A DNA stretch of 64,000 nucleotides, from positions 1 to 64,000 of the forward strand of contig WXFH01000002.1 of the NCBI GenBank assembly GCA_009881125.1, given 5' to 3'. This document shows, in pieces, positions 42,346 to 50,103 of the stretch. Position numbers and translations under genes: made by a program. Origin of the DNA: Acidaminobacter sp. (GTDB lineage: Bacteria > Bacillota_A > Clostridia > Peptostreptococcales > Acidaminobacteraceae). Below the pieces are notes generated by a model that searched no databases, was not told the origin of the DNA, and saw only the letters and a program-made list of their open reading frames with translations. Each line of letters opens with the position of its first letter. The stretch's first letter is position 1.

Positions 42346-42924
42346 TCAATCCGACAGCAATCCCAGAGTCAAGCCGGTCATGGCACGCCTGAATGTATTC
42401 TGATAATCTTCTTGACCATCCAGGCTTTGTAAAAGCGGCATATAGGTCATGTAAACAGAATTGGACATTTGTGTCAGTTGTTCTGCAGAACACCCATTAA
42501 ACTCCGGAATCCGCTCCATCAGCATTTTGAACATCAAGATAAAGCCATGTCTATTTTTAGCGAGATTTGGATAGTCTTCCGGACTCACCTGATAGAGCAT
42601 CATAACGTGCAAATCCTCACGTTCCCATAATTCTATGCAGTAGTTCCAGATATGATCCATACTAAGCGGCTGATCAAGTCCAAAGTGCTCCAGATAAGCT
42701 TTGGCATGGTTGCAGACTGGCATCACCAGTTCTTTTATTAAGGCTTCTTTATTTTCAAAATGATTGTAAACGGTTTTTCGCGCCACATCCGCATGCAAGG
42801 AAATTTCCTCAAGTGTCACGCCGAGGGAGCCTTTTTCACTAATGAGTTTAGCCGCGACGCTAAGGATATCATGATGAAGTTTGTCTCGCTTCTTCATTGT
42901 CCGTGAAGGCATAGGCTCGTGCAT
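42346..42924 (-). CDS. TetR-family regulator
   Basis: A 192-residue repressor. The N-terminal HTH covers residues about 10-60 (ISEKGSLGVTLEEISLHADV then RKTVYNHFENKEALIKEL, key recognition helix VARKTVYNHF). The C-terminal part is the variable ligand domain. ATG at 42924 has AAAGGTGAT; an in-frame GTG three codons earlier overlaps this site. It is divergent from the MFS exporter gene. A 12-bp palindrome between them is the likely operator, so it probably represses the exporter and itself. Confidence 0.9.
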   Translation of the reverse strand: MHEPMPSRTMKKRDKLHHDILSVAAKLISEKGSLGVTLEEISLHADVARKTVYNHFENKEALIKELVMPVCNHAKAYLEHFGLDQPLSMDHIWNYCIELWEREDLHVMMLYQVSPEDYPNLAKNRHGFILMFKMLMERIPEFNGCSAEQLTQMSNSVYMTYMPLLQSLDGQEDYQNTFRRAMTGLTLGLLSD

Positions 42925-43001
42925 CCTGATCACCTTTCTTTTTGCTTGCTTGTTTTTATAGATTAGTATATCATGAAATCAAAACAAAATACACAATTAT
43001 G

Positions 43002-43013
43002 TGTAACGTTACA
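43002..43013. promoter_or_regulatory. Candidate TetR operator
   Basis: Perfect 12-bp palindrome TGTAACGTTACA in the 114-bp gap between the divergent TetR and MFS genes, 25 bases before the exporter start. Confidence 0.55.
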
Positions 43014-43038
43014 TAAAGGTGTATTCGGAGGCAAAAGC

Positions 43039-44295
43039 ATGAAAAACAAATCTATGACCATACTGCCAATATTTTTTACTGTCTTTATTGACTTGCTTGG
43101 CCTGGGGATAATAATTCCAATACTTCCGGCGGTTATTCTCAATCCTGTGGCAGGTTTACTGCCTATGCAATATGACTTTTCCCTGCGGACCATCATTTAT
43201 GGCTTTCTGATTGCATCTTATCCGATCATGCAATTTTTTGGTGCACCAATCCTTGGTGTTCTCGCAGATCGTATGGGACGCAGAAAAATTCTGCTGGCTT
43301 CACTGGTTGGGACGATGATAGGGTATATCCTGTTTGCAATAGGCATTGTGACGCAGAATATTTGGCTGTTGTTCTTGGGCCGGTCCGTTGATGGCTTCAC
43401 CGGCGGCAATATTTCTATCGCTCAATCGGCCATTGCTGACATCAGTGATGAAAGCAACAAAGCCAGAAACTTTGGTCTGATTGGTATGGCATTTGGTTTG
43501 GGTTTTGTAATAGGTCCGTTTATAGGTGGTAAATTGTCTGACCCTTCAATTGTAAGTTGGTTTAATTTTGACACACCCTTTTGGCTGGCGGCTGTATTGT
43601 CCATAATCAATCTGCTGATGGTCTTCAGATTGTTCCCTGAAACGCTCAAAGCAAGGAAAACAGGGCGTGTGGATCTCTTTGCCGGCATTGGGAACATTCG
43701 ACGTGCTTTTGGGATCAATGAGATGCGAACCGTCTTTATAGTTGTTTTTTTGTTGACCATAGGCTTCAACTTCTTCACCCAATTTTTTCAAGTTTTCCTG
43801 GTGGGGAAATTTCAGTATAATCAATCACAGATTGGTGACTTATTTGCTTATATGGGCATTTGGATAGCTATTGCCCAGGGTGCGGTATTGCGTCCACTTT
43901 CCAGAAAATTTTCATCCACTCAAATATTGTCTTATGCGGTTTTGCTTCTTGCCATTGTATTCCCAATTCTGCTGATCCCGGATAACGCTCTTTGGATTTA
44001 CGTCATCATTCCATTCATTGCAATTCTTCAGGGCTTGATCCAACCGAACAGCACAGCGATTGTTTCGGGATTGTCAGATCGCTCTTCTCAAGGGGAAATA
44101 CTTGGGATCAACCAGTCCATTGTCAGCTTGGCTCAGGCTATCCCGCCTATTTTGGCTGGATTTTTAACGATTATTAATCTTAATCTTCCGACCTTGTTTG
44201 CTGCCGGGTCAACCTTTCTGGCGTGGATTGTGTTTATTAACCGGTTTAAGAAACGCAGTGCGGGGATAGAGCAATCAGTTAAGAAGGTCAATTGA
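43039..44295 (+). CDS. MFS transporter (TetA/DHA1-like drug exporter)
   Basis: A 418-residue membrane protein with 12 predicted helices. FIDLLGLGIIIPILP in helix 1 (with the charged Asp) and GVLADRMGRRKILL in the loop 2-3 (motif A) identify the drug:proton antiporter DHA1 group, to which TetA belongs. ATG at 43039 has GGAGG seven bases before it; the frame is open 22 codons upstream, but that part overlaps the palindromic operator. Divergent from the TetR gene. AT-richer than the symporter next door. Substrate unknown. Confidence 0.88.
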   Translation: MKNKSMTILPIFFTVFIDLLGLGIIIPILPAVILNPVAGLLPMQYDFSLRTIIYGFLIASYPIMQFFGAPILGVLADRMGRRKILLASLVGTMIGYILFAIGIVTQNIWLLFLGRSVDGFTGGNISIAQSAIADISDESNKARNFGLIGMAFGLGFVIGPFIGGKLSDPSIVSWFNFDTPFWLAAVLSIINLLMVFRLFPETLKARKTGRVDLFAGIGNIRRAFGINEMRTVFIVVFLLTIGFNFFTQFFQVFLVGKFQYNQSQIGDLFAYMGIWIAIAQGAVLRPLSRKFSSTQILSYAVLLLAIVFPILLIPDNALWIYVIIPFIAILQGLIQPNSTAIVSGLSDRSSQGEILGINQSIVSLAQAIPPILAGFLTIINLNLPTLFAAGSTFLAWIVFINRFKKRSAGIEQSVKKVN

Positions 44296-44355
44296 CTATA
44301 GACACGCACATACACATCACTTTAGCTGCTGTAGGTTAAAGTGCTGAAATCCAGA

Positions 44356-44402
44356 TAAAAAGCCTTGATCGCCACCTATTCAGGAGATCAAGGCTTTAAT
44401 TC
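44356..44402. terminator. Bidirectional terminator between MFS and molybdopterin genes
   Basis: Stem AAAGCCTTGATC/GATCAAGGCTTT with 15-base loop; AAAAA before and TTTAATT after serve both strands. Confidence 0.85.
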
Positions 44403-44434
44403 TGTATGCAACGCGCTCTCAAGCCCAAACGCCA

Positions 44435-45187
44435 TCAAGGCGTCGTACTTTTCTCCCTCAAATCCGGATCGTTTTCGTATCCTCGACTTTCCCAGTATCC
44501 TTCGTAGTCGGCATCCTCGGTCAGTTCAATCTCATTGACCCACCGGGCCCATTTATAGCCCAGCTTGTCTTCCGCAATGACAATAAAAGGATAGCCAAGG
44601 GCCGCAGGGAGCTGGATCCCATTGGAGTTGTAAGCCAGCAGCATGTCCCGCTCCAGTATGGTTTCCAGCGGCATGGAGGTCGTGTAGTCGTCAACGCAGT
44701 GAAAAATGACTGTGACGGCTTCCGGCTGAACCCCGGCGGACTCGATCAAATCCGCGAGTCTCACGCCTTCCCACAGCACCGTGGCGTCCCAGCCCTCGAC
44801 GCAGTGTAGGGTGATCAGCCGCTCATAAGCTGTCAACGCCAGCACCTCATCATAAGTGTAAGTCAACGGCGTGTCGACGAGACCTGTAACTGTCAACTCG
44901 TAGTTGTCAATGTCAACCTGCTGAATGCCGCTGATGGAGTTGTCTCTGGGGCCTATTGAAGGATCGAGGCGCATCCCTTCATATTCCCTGATTTCCAGTT
45001 CCTGATAGCGCTTTTCGGTGGCGCTTGTGACACCGTCCGGACCGGGTTCGGGGCTGTCAACGATGTTGCAGGCGGAGAGGAGGGGGAGAAGAGACAGCAG
45101 GATGAGAAGGAAGAGGTGACGCGGTAGGCGTTGGGGGAGTGTAGGGGGAAGATTATGAAGAAGGTTATGTAATCGTCTGTGTTTCAT
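44435..45187 (-). CDS. Molybdopterin-dependent oxidoreductase, lipoprotein (sulfite-oxidase fold)
   Basis: A 250-residue exported protein. A basic start and hydrophobic segment end in a lipobox (LLSAC near residue 30), so it is a lipoprotein on the outer face of the membrane. The oxidoreductase molybdopterin-binding domain has LITLHCVEGWDATVLWEGV, in which the Cys is the expected Mo ligand, and ALGYPFIVIAEDKLGYKWARWV. Related to YedY/MsrP-type proteins but short; no haem partner is adjacent. ATG 45187 has AAAGGAG. The substrate is unknown. Confidence 0.83.
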   Translation of the reverse strand: MKHRRLHNLLHNLPPTLPQRLPRHLFLLILLSLLPLLSACNIVDSPEPGPDGVTSATEKRYQELEIREYEGMRLDPSIGPRDNSISGIQQVDIDNYELTVTGLVDTPLTYTYDEVLALTAYERLITLHCVEGWDATVLWEGVRLADLIESAGVQPEAVTVIFHCVDDYTTSMPLETILERDMLLAYNSNGIQLPAALGYPFIVIAEDKLGYKWARWVNEIELTEDADYEGYWESRGYENDPDLREKSTTP

Positions 45188-45450
45188 AACGGGTGCTCCT
45201 TTCTTAAACCTGGGAAGGCAGGGAAATGGCATTGCATAATAGGATTTGTAATCCATTTATACCCCCAAACCTTAAATAACAATTAAATGTGTCGGGGCTG
45301 ATTTCAAAAGCTGTCCGCGTCCCCAACTCCGTTTTTGTCCGCGTCCCCATCTCAAAACCCTAAATCACTAAATCTCCATCTTCCATTCCTTCCAAATTTA
45401 TGCTATGCTTTATCCATACCACCGCACCACCCACAACTTCATAAACAGTC
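45188..45450. other. Intergenic region with degenerate repeats
   Basis: Between divergent genes. At 45288-45345 there are two copies of GTCCGCGTCCCCA and a GTGTCGGGGCTGATTTC, degenerate relatives of the window's repeat family. Otherwise AT-rich with nothing I recognise. Confidence 0.5.
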
Positions 45451-45590
45451 TTATCAAGAGTCAGGGTAGAGGTTCAGCTCTATGACCCTGCGCCAACCTG
45501 CTGCAAAGCAAGGTGGTCCAGCTGAAAGCGATAAGGAGGGAGCCAATATGACCTAACTTCTTTTGCTTGAAAGAGGTTTTTTTATTTTTT
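45451..45590 (+). promoter_or_regulatory. S-box-like (SAM clan) riboswitch with terminator
   Basis: P1 stem CTTATC/GATAAG (45459-45464 with 45530-45535) encloses AAGAG, a P2 stem CAGGGTAGAG/CTCTATGACCCTG, the core CGCCAACC, a P3 stem around TGCAAAGCA, and GGTGGTCCAGC then GAAAGC. This is the SAM-I clan layout, with SAM-I-like core bases but a shorter CGCCAACC and GGTGGTCCAGC. A terminator with 9-bp stem AACTTCTTT/AAAGAGGTT and T7 follows (45556-45586). It reads toward an unrecognised gene at 45717, not a methionine gene. Confidence 0.72.
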
Positions 45591-45716
45591 TGTTATTTTA
45601 GGTCCACCCCAAAGCGCCAATGCCTAAAAAAGAACCTCAACGAATAACTCTGAAAGCCCCCAAATTCTAAAAGCCGTTATCCACCCCAAAAGAAACCAAT
45701 CCAAGGAGAGATTCTC

Positions 45717-46166
45717 ATGACAAGTTCAAACATTATTAAGTCCACTGACTTCGCAAGTCTAGCAACATCACCAACCCCGCGCTACAAGCGCGTCCAGGGC
45801 GGCAACAGCTGGGCCAGCGCCATGTTCAGATTTACCGCAGACAGCTTCACCTACGCCGCCCGCCTGATCGACAACCTCGACCGCTTCCACTTCCAGAGCC
45901 GCGGCGACCTTACCACCGTCTTGAACACCGCTCAGAATCACGACCATGATCAAGACACCCTCCAAGCCTCCGCCCCAACAGGCATCACCTTCTACTGCCG
46001 TGGCATCGAAATCGCGACCTTCACCGAAGAGGACATAGAAATCAAGCGCGCCACCGCCGCCTATGCCTTCGACGATCACCTTATCGAAAAATTAAGAGCC
46101 TACGGCATCCCGGAAGCGTTTAAAATCCCTCTCCATAGGGAAAAAGAACAAAGTCAGAAGAAATAA
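45717..46166 (+). CDS. Unrecognised 149-residue protein downstream of an S-box-like riboswitch
   Basis: I do not recognise this protein. It has no signal peptide, membrane helix or Cys cluster. It is mixed in composition with an Asn/His/Asp-rich stretch near residue 75 (AQNHDHDQDT) and a charged Lys/Gln tail. The middle segment TGITFYCRGIEIATFTEEDIEI is beta-like. AAGGAGAG precedes the ATG, so translation is well supported. It is the first gene after the riboswitch and terminator, 130 bases on, so S-adenosylmethionine probably controls it. A role in sulfur or methyl metabolism would be inference only. Confidence 0.65.
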   Translation: MTSSNIIKSTDFASLATSPTPRYKRVQGGNSWASAMFRFTADSFTYAARLIDNLDRFHFQSRGDLTTVLNTAQNHDHDQDTLQASAPTGITFYCRGIEIATFTEEDIEIKRATAAYAFDDHLIEKLRAYGIPEAFKIPLHREKEQSQKK

Positions 46167-46308
46167 CTCACGCATTACCAAATATTGACCACCCCAATCC
46201 CCACACTCACCGACGCGCCGATCCACCGACCCACACACCCACCCACACACCCACCACCTCCAAGCCCCAAGCCCCCAACCCATTCCCCCCCGAAAGCGAG
46301 GTCCCTCC

Positions 46309-47142
46309 ATGATCCGAAGACTCACTGAAGCCGACCGCCAGACCACCCTCAGCTTCCTCCTGGAAGAACCTGAAATCAATCTTTTCGCCATAGGCGACAT
46401 TGAGCGCTTCGGCTTTGACGCGCACTTCCAAACCCTCTGGGGCGACTTTGAGGCCGACACGGATCACCTTCAGGCCGTTCTCCTTCGCTACGAAAGCAAC
46501 TACATTCCCTATTTCAAAAACAATCACTATAACCCGGCCATTTTCGCCAATATCATGCTCTCAGACCCCGACTTCAGAATGCTCTCCGGCCGCCTGCCCC
46601 TGGTCCGGAGAGTCCAGGAGGCAATAGCCATAGCCACCGAAGCCCTGGAACGCCCTGAACCGGCCTATATAGAAAAGGTCACCTACTTCTGTAAATTGAC
46701 AGAGGCCACCCAGCTCAGCCCAGAAAATCCAACCCAAACCATCAAAATCGCCATACCAGACGACGCCCCACGGATCCTCGATCTCATCAAAGAAATTGAT
46801 GAATTCAGCGACTCCATCACCACTACAGAGCACCGCATGCGCGAAAACATTGAAACCGGCGCCTCCCGTGTCTATTTCATCGATGACTCCACCGGCCGCC
46901 TCCTGACCGTCTCCCAGACCGCCGCCGAAAACTCCGCCTCCGCCATGATCGTGGGCGTCGCCACCCGCCCAGACCACCGCGCCCAAGGCCTGATGAGCGC
47001 TTGCCTCTCCAGCCTCTGCCGCGACCTCCTCGGGGAAGGCAAAACCCTCTGCCTTTTCTACGACAACCCCCGCGCCGGCTCAGTCTACCACCGCCTGGGC
47101 TTCGACACCATTGACCAGTGGCTCATGCTGATCAAACGTTAA
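46309..47142 (+). CDS. GNAT-family N-acetyltransferase
   Basis: A 277-residue protein. The N-terminal half is diverged. The C-terminal half is a GNAT domain with IVGVATRPDHRAQGLMSACLSSL as the acetyl-CoA loop (key residues R-x-x-G-L/M) and CLFYDNPRAGSVYHRLGF as the closing motif. The architecture resembles two-domain GNATs of the FR47/YjdJ type. GAGGTCCCTCC precedes the ATG. It lies 140 bases after the riboswitch-controlled gene, separated by a spacer almost devoid of G; it may belong to that transcript. The acceptor substrate is unknown. Confidence 0.82.
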   Translation: MIRRLTEADRQTTLSFLLEEPEINLFAIGDIERFGFDAHFQTLWGDFEADTDHLQAVLLRYESNYIPYFKNNHYNPAIFANIMLSDPDFRMLSGRLPLVRRVQEAIAIATEALERPEPAYIEKVTYFCKLTEATQLSPENPTQTIKIAIPDDAPRILDLIKEIDEFSDSITTTEHRMRENIETGASRVYFIDDSTGRLLTVSQTAAENSASAMIVGVATRPDHRAQGLMSACLSSLCRDLLGEGKTLCLFYDNPRAGSVYHRLGFDTIDQWLMLIKR

Positions 47143-47262
47143 TCATTTCTTAATTGTATTTATTTCACCCTTGGGGTATAGTGGTGCTATAATCCAGTTG
47201 AGAATGGGTATCATCTAACCAAACCTAGCTCAACACCCCAATAAGAAAAGTGGTGAAACCTC

Positions 47263-47673
47263 ATGCAAACATCCAAAAACCTAAAGAAGCTTCTGCCGAT
47301 GGTCACCTTAACCCTCCTCCTCACCGCCGCAGCAACCCTCTCAGCATGTGCACCGGCTGTAGAACCACCTGCCACGCCACCTGCCGCAGAAACCCCGGCA
47401 GCACCAACTCTCCCGCAAGCTCAGGAGAAAATTTTTGAACAGGCGGGGTCAGACCCGTGGCGCGACTACAGCTTCGAACCTGCCTCGCTTCAGACTTGGA
47501 TCAACGAAGAGGGCGACGAAATCCTGGATGTCTGGGTCCGAATAGACTACAAAAACAACCCTGGCACCGCGGTTAGAGATGAACAGCAGTGGCACATCGA
47601 TTTCAAGAATAACCGCTACAAAGTCTCTGACAGCTTCGCCTATGACGCCGAGGGCAACTTCTGCGAAACGTGA
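47263..47673 (+). CDS. Putative lipoprotein with in-frame stop
   Basis: A 136-residue lipoprotein. A basic N-terminus and hydrophobic segment lead to lipobox LSAC at about residue 28. A Pro/Ala-rich linker and a domain with WRDYSFEP, WINEEGDEILDVWVRIDY and QQWHIDFKNNRYKVSD follow. After the TGA at 47671 the same frame stays open for 31 more codons to a TAA at 47767. That stretch is coding-like (HLAYEDVSWRDPVEGSPGF then IVLTAVKEYVGK). This suggests a nonsense mutation (perhaps TGG to TGA) or readthrough. The 9-mer occurs at 47295 in the signal peptide. No family recognised. Confidence 0.65.
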   Translation: MQTSKNLKKLLPMVTLTLLLTAAATLSACAPAVEPPATPPAAETPAAPTLPQAQEKIFEQAGSDPWRDYSFEPASLQTWINEEGDEILDVWVRIDYKNNPGTAVRDEQQWHIDFKNNRYKVSDSFAYDAEGNFCET

Positions 47674-47777
47674 CACCTCGCTTATGAGGATGTCTCGTGG
47701 AGAGATCCGGTGGAAGGCAGTCCAGGCTTTATTGTACTGACTGCGGTAAAAGAGTACGTAGGGAAATAATTCAAAGG

Positions 47778-47826
47778 AGGGGCGACAATGGCGGCGGCAG
47801 CCGCTGTTGTCGCTTCCTTTTTTTAA
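47778..47826 (+). terminator. Terminator after the lipoprotein gene
   Basis: Stem GCGACAATGGCGGC/GCCGCTGTTGTCGC followed by TTCCTTTTTTT, shortly after the downstream TAA at 47767. Its position suggests the longer reading frame was the original gene. Confidence 0.87.
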
Positions 47827-47835
47827 AAGGAAAAT

Positions 47836-47893
47836 AAAGGCCCACAGATCTCAGCGCCTCTTATGCGCGCTGGGATCTGTGGGCCTTCATTTG
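47836..47893. terminator. Bidirectional terminator
   Basis: Very long stem AAGGCCCACAGATC/GATCTGTGGGCCTT with inner AGCGC/GCGCT. Runs of A and T on each side let it end the minus-strand ATPase gene too. Confidence 0.87.
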
Positions 47894-47931
47894 AAAAAAT
47901 CCATTATAACATTTAAGTCATTCAAAAATTT

Positions 47932-49353
47932 TCAACTTTCCACCACATCCAAAAACAGATTGTCCAATTGAATCAACCTAATATTGGATTGTTCTTTGCT
48001 CTTTTCAATCAGTTGCTTCGTGAAACCACTTTTCGAGAACAGATAATAATATTTATTTTCGTGCGCAAACATAAGACTTCTTTCTACCAGCAAATTTAAC
48101 GTTTTTACGTCCATTAGGTCATTTTTGAATTTGCACTCGCCAAAGATGACGGCATCTCTTCCAAGGGCAATTAAATCAATTTCATCCTGCTTTTGCTTAA
48201 TGGGATTGTTTCCCCACCATCGGCCAATGTTTTCAATGGTGAATGGCAATTTGGACTGATGGTCCATTCGCAGCAAATATTCCATGCAAACAGTTTCAAA
48301 GGCGCTTCCTAAGAATGTACTGAGTTCAGGGAGTATTTTCTCCTCATAAACATAACGGCTTTTGTCGCGTTCGATCAAACTTTTATTAGGATAGACAAAC
48401 CTATAGATGAATTTAAACAATAAGTCATTCACTCTGTAAATCGTATTTTTAAATTTTTCATTAGTGATTGGAAATTCTTTTTTTAAGATATGGAGGTCTA
48501 CCAAATGCAAAATGTATTTTGATAATTTGCGGCTGTCTTCACCGCTCTTTGTCGAGATTTCATTGAGTTTTGTTGCGCCTGATGAAATGGCTTCAATGAT
48601 TGCATTATAAACTGCGGGCACACGAAGCTCCTGATGCATGAGATTTTTTGGTTCATCATATAAATAGGCACTGGTATCCAAAATGTGTTCAATAATATTT
48701 TCTGGCAGACTTAGTGAAGCATCAAATTTATTCAGATACTGGGGGATGCCGCCTAAGAGACAATAAGTCTTGACCTTGTCTTCATAGGTGTAATTCGGGA
48801 AAAACTTCGCGGCGTCAAAATAATCGAGAGGTTGTACATGCATCTGAGCGGTTTTTCTCCCGAAAAGCGGACTCTTCTCTGAAATGACTTCATTTTCAAT
48901 GAAACTGATCGATGAACCGCATGCTATCAAGAACAAATTTGTTTTTGAAAGGGTATGATCAATCACATGCTGAAGCGTCGATAAAAAGCTTGGATTACTT
49001 TGGGCAATATAGGGCAGCTCATCAATAACGACAACGATCCTTTGATCTGAAGCAATTTCAGCGATGAACTTAAAAGCGTGATCCCATTTATCGAAGTCGG
49101 GGATATACTTAAATTGCGGATAGTGTTCTCTAATGGCATCTGTAAATTTTGACAAGTTTAGTTTGTCATTATTCTCCTCTGCGGAGAAGAAGATGGCCTC
49201 TTTATTTTTGATGAATTCGGTTAACAACCTTGTTTTACCAATTCTGCGGCGTCCAAACATTATCATGAATTCGAATTTATTTGTTTTGTATAGCTTTTCA
49301 AGCTTCGTTAATTCGTTTGTCCTTCCAATAAACAAGTGGCTCAGCCCCTTCAA
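47932..49353 (-). CDS. Archaeal-type ATPase with C-terminal DUF234 nuclease-like domain
   Basis: A 473-residue protein. The N-terminal STAND-like/archaeal ATPase domain has Walker A in GRRRIGKTRLL near residue 34 and Walker B VVVIDELPYI near residue 108. A winged-helix region follows (KLNEISTKSGEDSRKLSKYI), then a C-terminal DUF234 domain with the PD-(D/E)xK pattern DEIDLIAL and GECKF. Functions of this family are unknown; it is frequent in accessory DNA. The start appears to be TTG at 49353; the ribosome site is poor. The gene is AT-richer than its neighbours, apart from one 9-mer at 48216. Three 15-bp tandem repeats precede it. Confidence 0.78.
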   Translation of the reverse strand: MKGLSHLFIGRTNELTKLEKLYKTNKFEFMIMFGRRRIGKTRLLTEFIKNKEAIFFSAEENNDKLNLSKFTDAIREHYPQFKYIPDFDKWDHAFKFIAEIASDQRIVVVIDELPYIAQSNPSFLSTLQHVIDHTLSKTNLFLIACGSSISFIENEVISEKSPLFGRKTAQMHVQPLDYFDAAKFFPNYTYEDKVKTYCLLGGIPQYLNKFDASLSLPENIIEHILDTSAYLYDEPKNLMHQELRVPAVYNAIIEAISSGATKLNEISTKSGEDSRKLSKYILHLVDLHILKKEFPITNEKFKNTIYRVNDLLFKFIYRFVYPNKSLIERDKSRYVYEEKILPELSTFLGSAFETVCMEYLLRMDHQSKLPFTIENIGRWWGNNPIKQKQDEIDLIALGRDAVIFGECKFKNDLMDVKTLNLLVERSLMFAHENKYYYLFSKSGFTKQLIEKSKEQSNIRLIQLDNLFLDVVES

Positions 49354-49375
49354 GAATTGCTTCGATGGTCACATA

Positions 49376-49420
49376 ACTACTCATAAGTTGACTACTCATG
49401 AGTTGACTACTCGTAAGTAG
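49376..49420. repeat. Three 15-bp tandem repeats upstream of the ATPase gene
   Basis: Units ACTACTCATAAGTTG, ACTACTCATGAGTTG and ACTACTCGTAAGTAG lie end to end, 22 bases upstream of the minus-strand TTG start. Position and phasing suggest an operator or regulatory iteron. Confidence 0.7.
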
Positions 49421-49543
49421 TTAATATAATTCTATCACAAAATTGCATTCTTTCAAGTCTGTTTGACCTTCCCTTTTATGGAGGGAAACTATATTAATAG
49501 TACTTAACAAATCAAAACCCGAATCCATCCAAGAGGTGAGTCT

Positions 49544-49923
49544 ATGTACACGCAAGATCTCGACGACTACCTTTCCATCCGGCACGACAACGGCGCAAAC
49601 TTCTGGATCACTGGACTGTCCGCGTCCCAACGGGACCCTGCCATCTTGGCATAGGCGCGCAGTATATGAAAGTTGAATATCCCTTCCTCCGCTACAACAT
49701 GTTCTATACCACTTACGTCCTTTCTTACTATAAAGCAGCTAAGCATGATCCCCGTTTTCTCGAGATGCTGGATGCCCTCCGCGGAAAGCTGGTCGACAAA
49801 GGTCAGCTGATTGTTGAACGCCCACATGCAAAGCTGGCAAAACTCAAGTTCTGCAAGATGGGTGATCCTTCGGAGATGGCTACCGGGCGGTATGGGGAGA
49901 TTATGTTTAATTTAAAGCAATAA
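49544..49923 (+). pseudogene. Remnant of a gene with internal deletion or frameshift
   Basis: ATG at 49544 with AAGAGGTGAG starts a 36-codon frame (YTQDLDDYLSIRHDNGANFW) that stops at 49652. A second, shifted frame from about 49660 gives a coding-like C-terminus (KVEYPFLRYNMFYTTYVLS, then LAKLKFCKMGDPSEMATGRY). The two look like the ends of one protein. The join contains GTCCGCGTCCCAACGGGACC, which matches the GTCCGCGTCCC repeats elsewhere, so a repeat may have mediated the deletion. I recall similar C-termini in prenyltransferase-like/NifH-annotated proteins, but this is weak. The 9-mer follows at 49931. Confidence 0.6.
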
Positions 49924-50103
49924 TGTTTTTGCCGATGGTTCCTCCAACGCACACCATCCCAAGATATTCGATGTAATGTCAAAAAGAGTCATCCTCTATA
50001 CGCTGCCTCTCTTTGCATTATAAAATTATAAAATTGCAAACATAAACAGATTTTGTGTTTACAATAGCAATTCGAGTGATATAATTAAATTGGAGGTGAG
50101 ACT

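Noticed and set aside
47671..47673. TGA as a selenocysteine codon
   Set aside because: The residue context has no redox motif, I see no SECIS-like hairpin directly after it, and a TGG-to-TGA change is simpler.
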